Part shown: positions 49,724-58,583 of the stretch, piece after piece
Numbering within the stretch: position 1 is the stretch's first letter
Layout: every line of letters begins with the position of its first letter
DNA from: Acidimicrobiales bacterium
GTDB lineage: Bacteria > Actinomycetota > Acidimicrobiia > Acidimicrobiales > SKKL01
Assembly (NCBI GenBank): GCA_034521975.1
Contig: JAXHLR010000005.1
Span: forward strand, 248,001-312,000
Direction: 5' to 3'
Length of the DNA stretch: 64,000 bases
Translations under genes and position numbers: made by a program
The notes under the pieces: generated by a model
The model's input: only the letters and a program-made list of their open reading frames with translations
Told to the model about the DNA's origin: nothing
Databases searched by the model: none

Positions 49724-50773
49724 ATGCGCAGCGCGAAGGACTTCTTCAAGCCGTTGGCGGTCGGCGCACCTGATCCGGTACGGGAGATCCCGGTTCGTCC
49801 GTCGAGGATGATCCACTTCTTCCCGGCCAACAACGAGAAGATGCGGACCAAGGCGCCGGACATGGCCGGCCAGGTCGACGTGCTGCTGGCCAACCTGGAG
49901 GACGGCGTGCCGGCCGGCGACAAGGACGCGGCTCGCACCGGGCTCATCGAGGTCGCCAAATCCTGGAACAGCTCCGACACCCAGCTGTGGACCCGGGTCA
50001 ACTCGCTCGACTCGCCCTGGGGTCTCGACGACCTGATCGCCGCGGTCACCGAGGTGGGCCACGCCCTCGACGTCATCATGGTCCCCAAGGTCGAAGGTCC
50101 CGAGGACATCCACTACGTCGACCGGCTCGTCGCCCAGCTCGAAGCCAAGGCCGGCCTCGACCGTCCGATCCTCATCCACGCCATCCTCGAGACCGCTCAG
50201 GGTGTGGCTCGCGTGGAGGAGATCTGTGGTGCATCACCCCGCATGCAGGGCCTGTCGCTCGGTCCAGCCGACCTCGCCGCCAACCGACGCATGAAGACCA
50301 CTCGTGTCGGTGGCGGCCACCCCGGCTATCTCGTGCGCCAGGATCCCGATCCCGATGACGCCGAGCAGCCGCGCACCACCTACCAGCAGGACCTCTGGCA
50401 CTACACCATCGCCCGCATGGTCGACGCCTGTGTCATGCACGGCATCCTTCCCTACTACGGACCGTTCGGCGACATCGCCGACACCACCGCCTGCGAGGAC
50501 CAGTTCCGCAACGCCTACCTGCTCGGCTGTGTCGGGGCCTGGAGCCTGCACCCCGCCCAGATCCCCATCGCCAAGAAGGTGTTCAGCCCCGACCCCGCCG
50601 ACGTCGCCCACGCGGCGCGGGTGGTCGAGGCCATGGGCGACGGCACCGGCGCCCTCATGCTCGACGGCAAGATGGAGGACGACGCCTCGGTGAAGCAGTG
50701 CCAGGTCATCCTCGGCCTGGCCCGGGAGCTGGCCGAGCGCGACCCCGAACTGGCCGAGACCTACGGCTTCTGA
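49724..50773 (+). CDS. HpcH/HpaI-type CoA lyase (malyl-CoA lyase-like)
   Basis: A 349-residue TIM barrel of the malyl-CoA/citramalyl-CoA lyase group. It has [40 protein letters not shown] (metal-binding Glu/Asp region), [35 protein letters not shown] and [20 protein letters not shown]. These enzymes split (or form) a malyl-type CoA ester into acetyl/propionyl-CoA and glyoxylate or pyruvate. A second lyase follows 14 bases later, so the two are probably co-transcribed. Confidence 0.88.
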   Translation: MRSAKDFFKPLAVGAPDPVREIPVRPSRMIHFFPANNEKMRTKAPDMAGQVDVLLANLEDGVPAGDKDAARTGLIEVAKSWNSSDTQLWTRVNSLDSPWGLDDLIAAVTEVGHALDVIMVPKVEGPEDIHYVDRLVAQLEAKAGLDRPILIHAILETAQGVARVEEICGASPRMQGLSLGPADLAANRRMKTTRVGGGHPGYLVRQDPDPDDAEQPRTTYQQDLWHYTIARMVDACVMHGILPYYGPFGDIADTTACEDQFRNAYLLGCVGAWSLHPAQIPIAKKVFSPDPADVAHAARVVEAMGDGTGALMLDGKMEDDASVKQCQVILGLARELAERDPELAETYGF

Positions 50774-50787
50774 AGGAGATCGACCTG

Positions 50788-51663
50788 ATGACCGACGAAT
50801 CGCTGCGCCCCCGCCGCTCGGTGCTCTACATGCCGGCGGCCAACGCTCGGGCGCTGGAGAAGGCCAAGACCATCGCCGCCGACGCCCTGATCTTCGACCT
50901 CGAGGACGCCGTCGCCCCCGACTCCAAGGAGACCGCCCGCGACCAGGCCTGCGCCGCGGCCGCCTCCGGCGACTATGGCCGTCGCGAGCTGACGATCCGC
51001 TGCAACGGGCTCGACACCCCCTGGGGAGCCGACGATCTGGCCGCCGCGGCCAAGGCAGCGCCGGCCGCGGTCGTGATCCCCAAGGTGTCCGGAGCCGCCG
51101 CCCTCGCCGAGGTGGCGGGTCGCCTCGAGGCCGCCGGAGCACCCGACCACACCCGCATCTGGGCCATGGTCGAGACCCCCGAGGCCATCTTCAACGCTCG
51201 CGAGATCGCCGCCTTCGAGCGGGTCGCCGTGCTGGTCATGGGCACCAACGACCTGGCCAAGGAGCTGCGGGCCGAGCTGGTACCGGGGCGCGCGCCGCTG
51301 GTACCGCACCTGGCCACCGCGCTGCTCGCCGCCCGCGAGGCCGGCACGGCGATCGTCGACGGCGTCTACAACGACGTGCGAGACCCCGAGGGCTTCGAGG
51401 CCGAGGCCCGTCAGGGCTTCGAGATGGGCTTCGATGGCAAGACCCTGGTGCACCCCGACCAGGTCGAGCCCGCCAACCGGATCTGGGCCCCCACCGAGGA
51501 CCAGATCGCCGACGCCCGCAAGGTGATCGAGGCCTTCGAGGCGGCCCAGGCCGACGGCAAGGGGGTGGTCACCGTCGACGGGCGCATGATCGAGAACCTC
51601 CACGTCGACAACGCACGTCGTAGCCTGGCCGTGGCCGAGGCCATCGCGGCCCTGGCCGAGTAA
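50788..51663 (+). CDS. HpcH/HpaI-type CoA ester lyase (CitE-like)
   Basis: A 291-residue member of the citrate lyase beta-subunit-like family. It has RRSVLYMPAANARALEKAKT, ADALIFDLEDAVAPDSKETA (metal site), TIRCNGLDTPWGADDLAAAA, AAVVIPKVSGAAALAEVA and MVETPEAIFNAREIAAFERV. The protein-lysine GF-DGKTLVHPDQVEPANRIW block is typical. It probably cleaves a beta-hydroxyacyl-CoA such as citramalyl-CoA or acts as a thioesterase. AAGGAGA lies before the ATG. It is not close enough to the first lyase to be a simple tandem duplicate. Confidence 0.9.
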   Translation: MTDESLRPRRSVLYMPAANARALEKAKTIAADALIFDLEDAVAPDSKETARDQACAAAASGDYGRRELTIRCNGLDTPWGADDLAAAAKAAPAAVVIPKVSGAAALAEVAGRLEAAGAPDHTRIWAMVETPEAIFNAREIAAFERVAVLVMGTNDLAKELRAELVPGRAPLVPHLATALLAAREAGTAIVDGVYNDVRDPEGFEAEARQGFEMGFDGKTLVHPDQVEPANRIWAPTEDQIADARKVIEAFEAAQADGKGVVTVDGRMIENLHVDNARRSLAVAEAIAALAE

Positions 51664-51685
51664 CCGATCCGACAGAGGAGCACTC

Positions 51686-52150
51686 GTGTTCGCCGTCTTG
51701 CGCCAGGACAACTTCGCCTACCAGCTCGTCTACCTGCTCCACATCGCCGCGGTCATCGTGGCCTTCGCCTCGGCCTTCGTGCATCCCCGCCTCGGCGGTC
51801 TGGCCAAGCGGCTGCCGGGCGATGCCGCCAGGGCCCTCAACCAGACCATCGTCGACGGGTCGGTCAAGATCCACTTCCCTGCGCTGGCGCTTGCCGGCGT
51901 GCTCGGCGTGGCCATGATCCCGATGTCCGACAGCGCCTATGAGTTCAGCGACCCGTGGATCTCGGCCGCGTTCGCGATCTGGTTCGCGATGCTGGCGGTG
52001 CTGTTCCTCGTCCTGATCCCCGCCGAGCGGTCGGTGGCGCGGGAGCCGGGCGACGAGGCCGCCTACAAGAAGGCCGCCATGTTCGGCGGGATCCTCCACC
52101 TGCTGCTGGTGCTGATGCTGATCATCATGGTCTGGAAGCCGGGCGTCTGA
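51686..52150 (+). CDS. Four-helix membrane protein, unknown
   Basis: A 154-residue membrane protein with four predicted transmembrane helices near residues 13-33, 64-82, 92-112 and 130-150. There are His residues in the first helix (LLHIAAVIVAFASAFVHP) and in the fourth (GGILHLLLVLMLIIMV), which might bind heme, but this is only suggestive. It follows the CoA lyase by 22 bases with AGAGGAG before the GTG, so it is probably in the same operon. No family is recognised with certainty. Confidence 0.7.
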   Translation: MFAVLRQDNFAYQLVYLLHIAAVIVAFASAFVHPRLGGLAKRLPGDAARALNQTIVDGSVKIHFPALALAGVLGVAMIPMSDSAYEFSDPWISAAFAIWFAMLAVLFLVLIPAERSVAREPGDEAAYKKAAMFGGILHLLLVLMLIIMVWKPGV

Positions 52151-52189
52151 CCCGACTCGCCTCCGTCGCACCCCGGTAGCGTCGTCTCC

Positions 52190-52984
52190 GTGCACCCGAT
52201 CGAGCGGCTTCGCTACGTGGCCAGGGCCTCAGGCGCGCCCCACGCGCTGCTGGTCCGCGAGACCGCAGCCGCGCTCGGATCCTTCGGTTCGGACCCCTCG
52301 GGGCTGATCACGGCCTGTCGCCGGGTGGTCGCCCGCCAGCCCTCCTCGGGTCCGATGTGGTGGCTCGCGGCCCGGGTGCTGACCGCTCCCGATCCGCTCC
52401 GCGAAGCGTGGGCGGCGGTCGAGGAGATGGACGCCGATCGCACGGCCCGCGAGCTGTCGTACGCCCTGCCCGACGATGCCACCGTCTGCCTGTTGGGCTG
52501 GCCCGACACCGTTGCCGAGGCCCTGATCCGACGTGGCGATGTCGTGGCACTGGTGGTCGACGCGCTGGGCGAGGGGTCCGGGCTGGTGCACCGGTTGATC
52601 CTGAGCGACATCGACGCGGTCGACGTCCCCTCGATCGGGCTCGGCGCTGCCGCGGCCGACTCCGACCTGGTGTTGTTGGAGGCATCGGCGATCGGCCCCG
52701 ACGCCTTCCTCGGGGTGGCGGGGTCGCGGGCCGCGGCGGCCACGGCCCGCCACGCAGGGGTACCCGTGTGGCTCGTGGGTGGCGCCGGCCGGCTCCTGCC
52801 GCGACGGATGTGGGACGCCCTCGTGTCGAGGGTGGAGGTGGACGATCCGTGGGACGCCGACGATGAGGTGGTGCCACTCGAGCTGGTCGATCAGGTGGCC
52901 GGCCCGCAGGGCCCCGAGCCCGTGGCCGACGCGCTCGCGCGCACCGACTGCCCGATCGCGCCGGAGCTGTTCACCCAGCTCTGA
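52190..52984 (+). CDS. eIF-2B/MtnA-like fold protein
   Basis: A 264-residue protein. A helical N-terminal third (SGAPHALLVRETAAALGSFG) precedes a Rossmann-like part: DDATVCLLGWPDTVAEALIR, VALVVDALGEGSGLVHRLIL, ADSDLVLLEASAIGPDAFLG and AATARHAGVPVWLVGGAGRL. The order matches the eIF-2B alpha/beta/delta and 5-methylthioribose-1-phosphate isomerase fold, but the isomerase active-site Cys and Asp pattern is absent. The true role may be sugar-phosphate binding. Start GTG at 52190; about 40 bases after the membrane protein gene. Confidence 0.6.
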   Translation: MHPIERLRYVARASGAPHALLVRETAAALGSFGSDPSGLITACRRVVARQPSSGPMWWLAARVLTAPDPLREAWAAVEEMDADRTARELSYALPDDATVCLLGWPDTVAEALIRRGDVVALVVDALGEGSGLVHRLILSDIDAVDVPSIGLGAAAADSDLVLLEASAIGPDAFLGVAGSRAAAATARHAGVPVWLVGGAGRLLPRRMWDALVSRVEVDDPWDADDEVVPLELVDQVAGPQGPEPVADALARTDCPIAPELFTQL

Positions 52985-53017
52985 GGAGACCGGGCCAGCG
53001 CCGATCCGACCTCTTGC

Positions 53018-54622
53018 TCAGCCGGTGTGCTGGGCGACGAGCTTGCGGGCGATCACCTTCAGGCAGAGCGTCTCGTCGGCACCCTCGAAGATCGACAGCA
53101 CCCTCGCATCGACGAAGTACCGGCTGACCGGGTACTCCTCGGCGTAGCCGAAGCCGCCGTGGATCTGCATGGCCTCGCGGGTGACCCACTCGGCGGCCCG
53201 ACACACATAGGCCTTGACCATCGATGCCTCGAGCGAACCCTCGCCCTTGGCCATCAGGTTGGCGACGAGGTACGAGAACTGACGTGCGGCCTGGATCGTG
53301 AAGGCCATGCGGGCGAGCTTGGTTTGGGTGAGCTGGTACTCGGAGATGGGCTGGCCGAACACCTTGCGGTCCTCGGCGTAGCGGACCGCCTCCTCGTAGG
53401 CGGCCTGCATGACGCCAACGGCGCGGGCCGCGGTCTGAAGTCGACCGTTCTCGAACCCCGACATCTGGTAGTAGAAGCCGCGGCCAAGACCGTCCTCGCC
53501 CCCGACCTGGTTGTCGTCGGACACGAACCAGTTGTCGAACGCGATCTCATAGGAGTGCATGCCCCGGTAGCCGATCGTGTCGATCGGACGGCCCTCCATC
53601 TTCGCGCCCCCGGGTGCGCCCCCGTCGGCCCCGGCCTCCTGGGTGAGCTCGAAGCCGTGACCGTCGCCGCGCTCCTTGGGCACGCAGAACAGCGTGAGGC
53701 CCTTGTGGGTCTTCGACCGGTCGGTGTCGGTGCGGGCCAGCAACATGAGCACGTCGGCACGGGCCCCGAAGGTGCACCAGGTCTTCACCCCGTTGACCAG
53801 CCACCCGCCATCGGTCTTGGCGGCGGTGACCTTGATGTTGGCCACGTCGGAGCCGTAGTCCGGCTCGGTGACCGCCACCGCGGCCATCGCCTCGGCCGAG
53901 GCCAGCTTGGGCAGCCAGTACTCCTTCTGGGCCTCGGTCCCGCCGGCTTCGAGGGCTCGGGTGAGGATCTCGGGGCGGGTGATCAAGGACCCGCCGGCAC
54001 CGAGCGAACCGCGTGAGAGCTCCTCGGTGGCCACGACCATGCCCATGTAGTCGCTCTCGGTGCCGCTGGCGAAGCCGCCGTAGGCCTCGGGCACCGACAT
54101 GGCGAAGCCGCCCATCTCGGCCAGCCCCGCGATGATCCGTTCGGGGATGTCCTCGTTGTGACGGTGGATGTGCTCGGCGACCGGGCGGATCTCGTTCTCG
54201 GCGAAGCGTCGGAACGTGTCCTGGACCATCTCGAAGTCGTCGTCGAGGTGGCGGGGACCGGCCTGGCCGGCCAGGCCGGCCAGGAACTCGGGGTCGCGGT
54301 AGGTGCCGACCAGCTCCCGGGTGGTGTCGAGCGCATCGGGTTCGACACCCCACAACGCTTCGCGCCCGAAGACCTTGGTGGCCAGGTCGGCCACGGCGTC
54401 GGCGACGAAGGCACAGGTCAGTTTGGCCTCCAGCTCGCCGTTGTTGCCGTAGTCGAGCATGGCCCGACCCGTCGCCATCGCCGATGCGGCATGGGCGAGG
54501 TCGTAGGCCAGCACCTGGTCGTCGTCGACCGACCCGTTGGCGAGCCTCGTGGTGGCGGCGGCGACGACTCGGTCGGCGGCATCGATGGCAGCGGCAGCGG
54601 CATCCAGATCAGGCGTGGTCAT
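53018..54622 (-). CDS. Acyl-CoA dehydrogenase with extra N-terminal helical domain
   Basis: A 534-residue flavoenzyme, about 150 residues longer than usual. Residues 1-125 form an added helical region (VLAYDLAHAASAMATGRAML). The standard fold then follows: EYWLPKLASAEAMAAVAVTE (FAD site), VNGVKTWCTFGARADVLMLL, and the C-terminal block IHGGFGYAEEYPVSRYFVDA with VLSIFEGADETLCLKVIARK. It desaturates an acyl-CoA, passing electrons to ETF. The MaoC dehydratase lies divergently 150 bases away and could act next. The ATG at 54622 gives MTTPDLD. Confidence 0.9.
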   Translation of the reverse strand: MTTPDLDAAAAAIDAADRVVAAATTRLANGSVDDDQVLAYDLAHAASAMATGRAMLDYGNNGELEAKLTCAFVADAVADLATKVFGREALWGVEPDALDTTRELVGTYRDPEFLAGLAGQAGPRHLDDDFEMVQDTFRRFAENEIRPVAEHIHRHNEDIPERIIAGLAEMGGFAMSVPEAYGGFASGTESDYMGMVVATEELSRGSLGAGGSLITRPEILTRALEAGGTEAQKEYWLPKLASAEAMAAVAVTEPDYGSDVANIKVTAAKTDGGWLVNGVKTWCTFGARADVLMLLARTDTDRSKTHKGLTLFCVPKERGDGHGFELTQEAGADGGAPGGAKMEGRPIDTIGYRGMHSYEIAFDNWFVSDDNQVGGEDGLGRGFYYQMSGFENGRLQTAARAVGVMQAAYEEAVRYAEDRKVFGQPISEYQLTQTKLARMAFTIQAARQFSYLVANLMAKGEGSLEASMVKAYVCRAAEWVTREAMQIHGGFGYAEEYPVSRYFVDARVLSIFEGADETLCLKVIARKLVAQHTG

Positions 54623-54771
54623 GGGGCCCAACAGTACCGATCGGTAGCGGCGGGCTCATATCCGGGCGGTGGGACTTGGTGATGGGGGGAGCCGCATCCC
54701 TACGATCGGGGCGACCGCACACCATGGGGTCGGCGGCGCCCGCCGGCCATCCCTGCCTCGGAGGAACACCC

Positions 54772-55284
54772 GTGACGACCCATGACCGCCCGTTCGGCCG
54801 CTACCTCGAGGACTTCCAGGTGGGCGACATCTACCGTCACTGGCCGGGCAAGACGATCACCGAGGCCGACGATCACCTGTTCTGCATGATCACGATGAAC
54901 CATCACCCGCTGCACACCAACTCCTGGTTCGCCGAGAACGAGACGGTGCACGGAAAGAACGTGGTGGTCGGTAACCTCGTCTACTCGCTGGTGCTGGGCA
55001 TGAGCGTTCCTGATGTGAGCGGCGCGGCGATCGCCAACCTCGAGGTCGAGACCCTGTCGCACAAGAAGCCGACGTTCCACGGCGACACCATCTATGCCGA
55101 GACGAGGGTGCTGGAGGTGAAGGAGTCGTCCTCCAAGCCCGACCGCGGGATCGTCAGCGTCGAGACCAAGGGCCTCAACCAGCGGGGCGAAGAGGTCTGC
55201 TACTTCCGCCGCAAGGTGATGGTCTGGAAGCGTGAGCACGCTCCCGCGCGCCAGCGGCCCTACGGTGACGACATCTGGGAGTGA
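54772..55284 (+). CDS. MaoC-family hydratase
   Basis: A 170-residue hot-dog-fold hydratase. It begins RPFGRYLEDFQVGDIYRHWP, then has KTITEADDHLFCMITMNHHP with the D and H of the hydratase-2 motif, LHTNSWFAENETVHGKNVVV, and HKKPTFHGDTIYAETRVLEV. This resembles mesaconyl-CoA/methylfumaryl-CoA hydratase (Mch)-type proteins, which fit beside malyl-CoA-type lyases. That link is inferred. GGAGG lies seven bases before the GTG start. Confidence 0.88.
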   Translation: MTTHDRPFGRYLEDFQVGDIYRHWPGKTITEADDHLFCMITMNHHPLHTNSWFAENETVHGKNVVVGNLVYSLVLGMSVPDVSGAAIANLEVETLSHKKPTFHGDTIYAETRVLEVKESSSKPDRGIVSVETKGLNQRGEEVCYFRRKVMVWKREHAPARQRPYGDDIWE

Positions 55285-55303
55285 CGTCTCCGGCGGTGGC
55301 CAG

Positions 55304-56167
55304 GTGACCCCCGACCAGCAACGGGTCATCGACTGGGGTCACCGGCACCTCAGCGACCTGCCATGGCGGCGGACCCGTGACCCGTGGGCGGTGTTGGTGT
55401 CGGAGGTGATGGCCCAGCAGACCCAGGTCGCCCGCGTCGTCCCGAAATGGGCATCGTTCCTGGCCCGTTGGCCCGATCCCGCATCCTGTGCGACCGCACG
55501 CCTCGGTGAGGTGGTCGAGCTGTGGTCCGGCCTCGGCTACCCGCGCCGGGCCCGGCACCTGCATCGGGCCGCCGGGGTGATCGTCGGCCGGCACGGGGGA
55601 GCGGTTCCCGAGGATCACGAGGCGTTGCTGGCGTTGCCCGGTGTCGGCCCGTACACGGCGAGCGCGGTGCTGGCGTTCGCGTTCGAGCACGACGTTGGGG
55701 TGGTCGACACCAACATCGCCAGGGTCCTCGCCCGTTGGCACGGACGTCGACTGACCGCGACCGAGGCGCGAGCGGCATCGGCGGCCGCGGTCCCGGACGG
55801 GCACGGCTGGTGGTGGAACCAGACGCTGATGCAGCTGGGATCGACCGTGTGTCGCCCGAGGGAGCCCCGGTGCGACGAGTGCCCGGCCGAGCCGTGCTGC
55901 GCCTGGCGCTCTGCCGGCAACCCGCCCCCGGACCCGGCCAGCGGCTCGGCGCTGGTGAGCGGCCGCCAGGCCCCCTTCGCCGGTTCGGACCGCCAGGCCC
56001 GCGGTCGCCTCCTGGCGGCGGTCGCCGGTGGCACGGTGTCTGCCGGTGACGTCGGCGGCGCCGCCGGGCTCCCCTCGGACCCGGCCAGAGCGGAACGAGT
56101 CGCCCGATCCCTGGTCGCCGATGGTTTGATCGAGCGCGACGCCGACGGCGCGCTTCGCCTCCCCTGA
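55304..56167 (+). CDS. mutY: A/G-specific adenine glycosylase
   Basis: A 287-residue HhH-GPD base-excision enzyme that removes adenine opposite 8-oxoguanine. LPWRRTRDPWAVLVSEVMAQ carries the catalytic Glu, LPGVGPYTASAVLAFAFEHD is the helix-hairpin-helix, and VVDTNIARVLARWHG has the catalytic Asp. The 4Fe-4S cluster Cys follow in TVCRPREPRCDECPAEPCC. It lacks the C-terminal NUDIX-like (MutT-like) domain of longer MutY, as in many actinobacteria, and ends instead in a small winged-helix-like tail. It starts 19 bases after the MaoC stop. Confidence 0.93.
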   Translation: MTPDQQRVIDWGHRHLSDLPWRRTRDPWAVLVSEVMAQQTQVARVVPKWASFLARWPDPASCATARLGEVVELWSGLGYPRRARHLHRAAGVIVGRHGGAVPEDHEALLALPGVGPYTASAVLAFAFEHDVGVVDTNIARVLARWHGRRLTATEARAASAAAVPDGHGWWWNQTLMQLGSTVCRPREPRCDECPAEPCCAWRSAGNPPPDPASGSALVSGRQAPFAGSDRQARGRLLAAVAGGTVSAGDVGGAAGLPSDPARAERVARSLVADGLIERDADGALRLP

Positions 56168-56218
56168 CCGGCGGTGGACCCCGAACCCCGGGCGCCGTCG
56201 GTCGCTCCGCGCTGTCGG

Positions 56219-57094
56219 TCAGGTCTCGCCGAGGAACTCCAGGATCACCCCGTTGGCCAGCTCAGGACGTTCGAGGTGCAGGAAGTGCCCCGCACGCTCG
56301 ACCACCACCACCTGTGAGTCCGAGCCGGCGAGGGACCCCTGGATCCCCTCGGCCACGCTGGGGGCGATGCAGCCGTCGTCGAGCCCGTGAAGGTAGAGGG
56401 TGGGCTGTGACGGCATCTGGCCGGTGGCTTGCTGGGCGGCGTCGTAGGTGGGCGACCGTGGCCCATCGCCGAGGGTCGCCCGGTAGTAGCCGAGCGCGGC
56501 AGCGAGGTTCGCGGGATCGCGCATGGCGTCTTTGACCCGGGGGAGGTCGTCGGACGCGTCGTAGCCCGGTGACCAGTCGGCCCAGAGCCGGTCGATGAAG
56601 GCCAGGTCGTTCATGGGAACGACCACGTCGGCCAAACCGTGCTGGAAGAAGAACATGTACCAGGACAACCGCAGCTGGTCGTAGTCGAGGAAGGCGTTGG
56701 CCAGCGCTCCCCCCGGGGGAACCGCCGCACCGACCACCTTGGACCAGCGATCGGGTTCGAGGCTCGCAGCCCCGTAGGTGGCCACCGCACCCCAGTCGTG
56801 GCCGATGATCACCGAATCGGCATCGCCCCCGAGCGCCTCGTGCAGGGCACAGGCGTCGGCAGCCAGCGCGCCGGTCTGGTAGACGCCGTCGTCGGGGACC
56901 GAGGTGGGTGCGTACCCGCGCATGAACGGAGCCACCGCCCGGTAGCCCGCTTCGGCCAGCTCGGGAAGGAGGTGGCGCCACGTCCACGCACAGTCGGGGA
57001 AACCGTGCAGGCACAGAGCGAGGGGTCCCTCGCCCGCGTCGAGATAGGCGAAGTTGACCCCGTTGGCCGACACCTGACCGTGGCTGATCGTCAT
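56219..57094 (-). CDS. Alpha/beta hydrolase, epoxide-hydrolase-like
   Basis: A 291-residue hydrolase. LALCLHGFPDCAWTWRHLLP holds the HG-F-P oxyanion region, and SVIIGHDWGAVATYGAASLE is the nucleophile elbow with Asp as nucleophile (G-H-D-W-G), as in epoxide hydrolases and haloalkane dehalogenases. RAGHFLHLERPELAN has the catalytic His. The cap domain (about residues 125-215) has LSWYMFFFQHGLADVVV. The substrate is unknown. It is convergent with mutY and divergent from the metallo-beta-lactamase-fold gene. Confidence 0.88.
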   Translation of the reverse strand: MTISHGQVSANGVNFAYLDAGEGPLALCLHGFPDCAWTWRHLLPELAEAGYRAVAPFMRGYAPTSVPDDGVYQTGALAADACALHEALGGDADSVIIGHDWGAVATYGAASLEPDRWSKVVGAAVPPGGALANAFLDYDQLRLSWYMFFFQHGLADVVVPMNDLAFIDRLWADWSPGYDASDDLPRVKDAMRDPANLAAALGYYRATLGDGPRSPTYDAAQQATGQMPSQPTLYLHGLDDGCIAPSVAEGIQGSLAGSDSQVVVVERAGHFLHLERPELANGVILEFLGET

Positions 57095-57203
57095 GGTGCG
57101 CGACTCTAGGGGAGCGGCCCGACCCGCGGAGACTGAGACTTCAGTCACACGTTGTGAGCCCGGGCGGGACGTTCCGTTACGCTCGCCCCCGAAGGGGGAG
57201 TCT

Positions 57204-58064
57204 GTGGTCAATGTGACGTTCTTCGGAGTACGTGGATCCACACCGTGTCCGAGTCCCGCGAACGCGCGCTATGGCGGCAACACCGCCTGCATCGTGGTCG
57301 ACCGGCCCGGTGGCGGGCGCGACGCCGAGCACGGGTCGCAACCGATCATCTTCGACATCGGAACCGGCTTGCGTGCCTACGGCGAGACCGTGGCCGCCGA
57401 CGTCGATTTCCGAGGTTCGGCCTTCGTCACCCACCTGCACTGGGACCACGTCCAGGGCCTGCCGTTCTTCCTCCCCACCCTCCGCTCCGGTGGCATGCTC
57501 GACATCTACGGTCCTCGGGCCGAGCCGGGAACCAGCCTCAGCGAGTCGTTCGCGGGGTTCATGCGTCCGCCGTACTTCCCGGTCACCATCGCCGACCTCA
57601 AGGGCGACATCTCGTTCCACGACTTCGCCTCCGGCACCGTCTCGGTCGGTGACGCCACCATCACCGCCGCGCCGGTTCCCCATGTGGGAGTCACCAACGG
57701 CTACCGGCTCGACTGGGCGGGGGCGTCGGTCGCCTACGTCAGCGATCACCAGCAGCCCGACGGCCAGTCCTTCGAGGTCGACCAGGGCGTGCTCGACCTG
57801 TGCCGCGACGTCGACCTGTTGATCCACGATGCCCAGTACACCGCCGATGAGTACGCCGCCAAGTGCGACTGGGGCCACTGCACCGTCGACTACGCGGTGC
57901 ACGTCGCGAACCAGTGCGGTGCCCGCCGCCTGGCGCTGTTCCACCACGATCCCATGCACGACGACGGCTGGCTCGACTGCCTCCTGGGTGCCGCGCGCAG
58001 ACTGGCTGCGCCCGACCTCGAGGTCGTCTCGGCCTACGAGGGCCTCACCATCTCACTCAGCTGA
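57204..58064 (+). CDS. Metallo-beta-lactamase-fold hydrolase
   Basis: A 286-residue MBL-fold protein. It starts VTFFGVRGSTPCPSPANARYGGN (shown in part), as in class II cyclic-phosphodiesterase/RNase Z-like members. FVTHLHWDHVQGLPFFLP is the metal motif H-x-H-x-D-H. More ligands follow in VPHVGVTNGYRLDW, AYVSDHQQPDG and LFHHDPMHDD. The active site looks complete. Members often act on phosphodiesters or carbon-phosphorus products; the substrate here is not known. GGGGGAG lies before the GTG. Confidence 0.85.
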   Translation: MVNVTFFGVRGSTPCPSPANARYGGNTACIVVDRPGGGRDAEHGSQPIIFDIGTGLRAYGETVAADVDFRGSAFVTHLHWDHVQGLPFFLPTLRSGGMLDIYGPRAEPGTSLSESFAGFMRPPYFPVTIADLKGDISFHDFASGTVSVGDATITAAPVPHVGVTNGYRLDWAGASVAYVSDHQQPDGQSFEVDQGVLDLCRDVDLLIHDAQYTADEYAAKCDWGHCTVDYAVHVANQCGARRLALFHHDPMHDDGWLDCLLGAARRLAAPDLEVVSAYEGLTISLS

Positions 58065-58079
58065 TCGGAGCCGTTGTCC

Positions 58080-58580
58080 GTGACCACCGACGATCCCGTG
58101 TCGTTCGACCCACTCGACCTGCGCCGCGCCTTCGGCAACTTCCCCACCGGGGTGACCGTCGTGACCGCTGCCCCCGACGGCGAGCCGACGGGCATGACGG
58201 TGGGGTCGTTCTTCTCGGTGTCGCTCGACCCGCCGTTGGTCGGGCTGTGTGCCGACAAGGGTTCGAGCTCGTGGCCGCGGATCGCTCCCGCCAACTGCTT
58301 CGCGGTGAACTTCCTGGCCGACGACCAGGCCGGGGTGAGCAACCACTTCGCCAGTCGCATCTACGACAAGTTCACCGACGTCGCCTGGCGGCCGGCGAGC
58401 ACTGGGTCACCGCTGCTCGACAACGTGATCGGCTGGGTCGATTGCGTCACCGAGCAGACCGTCGATTCGGGCGATCACTGGATCGTCATCGGCAGGGTCG
58501 TCGACCTGTCGATCGAGCGCGAGGCCGATCCCCTGGTGTTCTTTCGGGGTGGCTACGGCTCGTTCCGTCCGGTGGACTGA
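58080..58580 (+). CDS. Flavin reductase family protein
   Basis: A 166-residue split-barrel flavin reductase (HpaC/RutF type). It carries LRRAFGNFPTGVTVVTAAPD, PTGMTVGSFFSVSLDPPLVG (FMN-binding block), NCFAVNFLADDQAGVSNHFA and HWIVIGRVVDLSIE, ending FFRGGYGSF. These proteins supply reduced flavin to two-component monooxygenases or act on other substrates. It follows the MBL gene by 15 bases and precedes the carbonic-anhydrase-like gene by three, so the three genes are probably co-transcribed. Confidence 0.9.
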   Translation: MTTDDPVSFDPLDLRRAFGNFPTGVTVVTAAPDGEPTGMTVGSFFSVSLDPPLVGLCADKGSSSWPRIAPANCFAVNFLADDQAGVSNHFASRIYDKFTDVAWRPASTGSPLLDNVIGWVDCVTEQTVDSGDHWIVIGRVVDLSIEREADPLVFFRGGYGSFRPVD

Positions 58581-58583
58581 CCC

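Noticed and set aside
54260-54277. Perfect 18-bp GC palindrome
   Set aside because: It lies inside the acyl-CoA dehydrogenase coding sequence and follows from a repeated Leu-Ala-Gly run.
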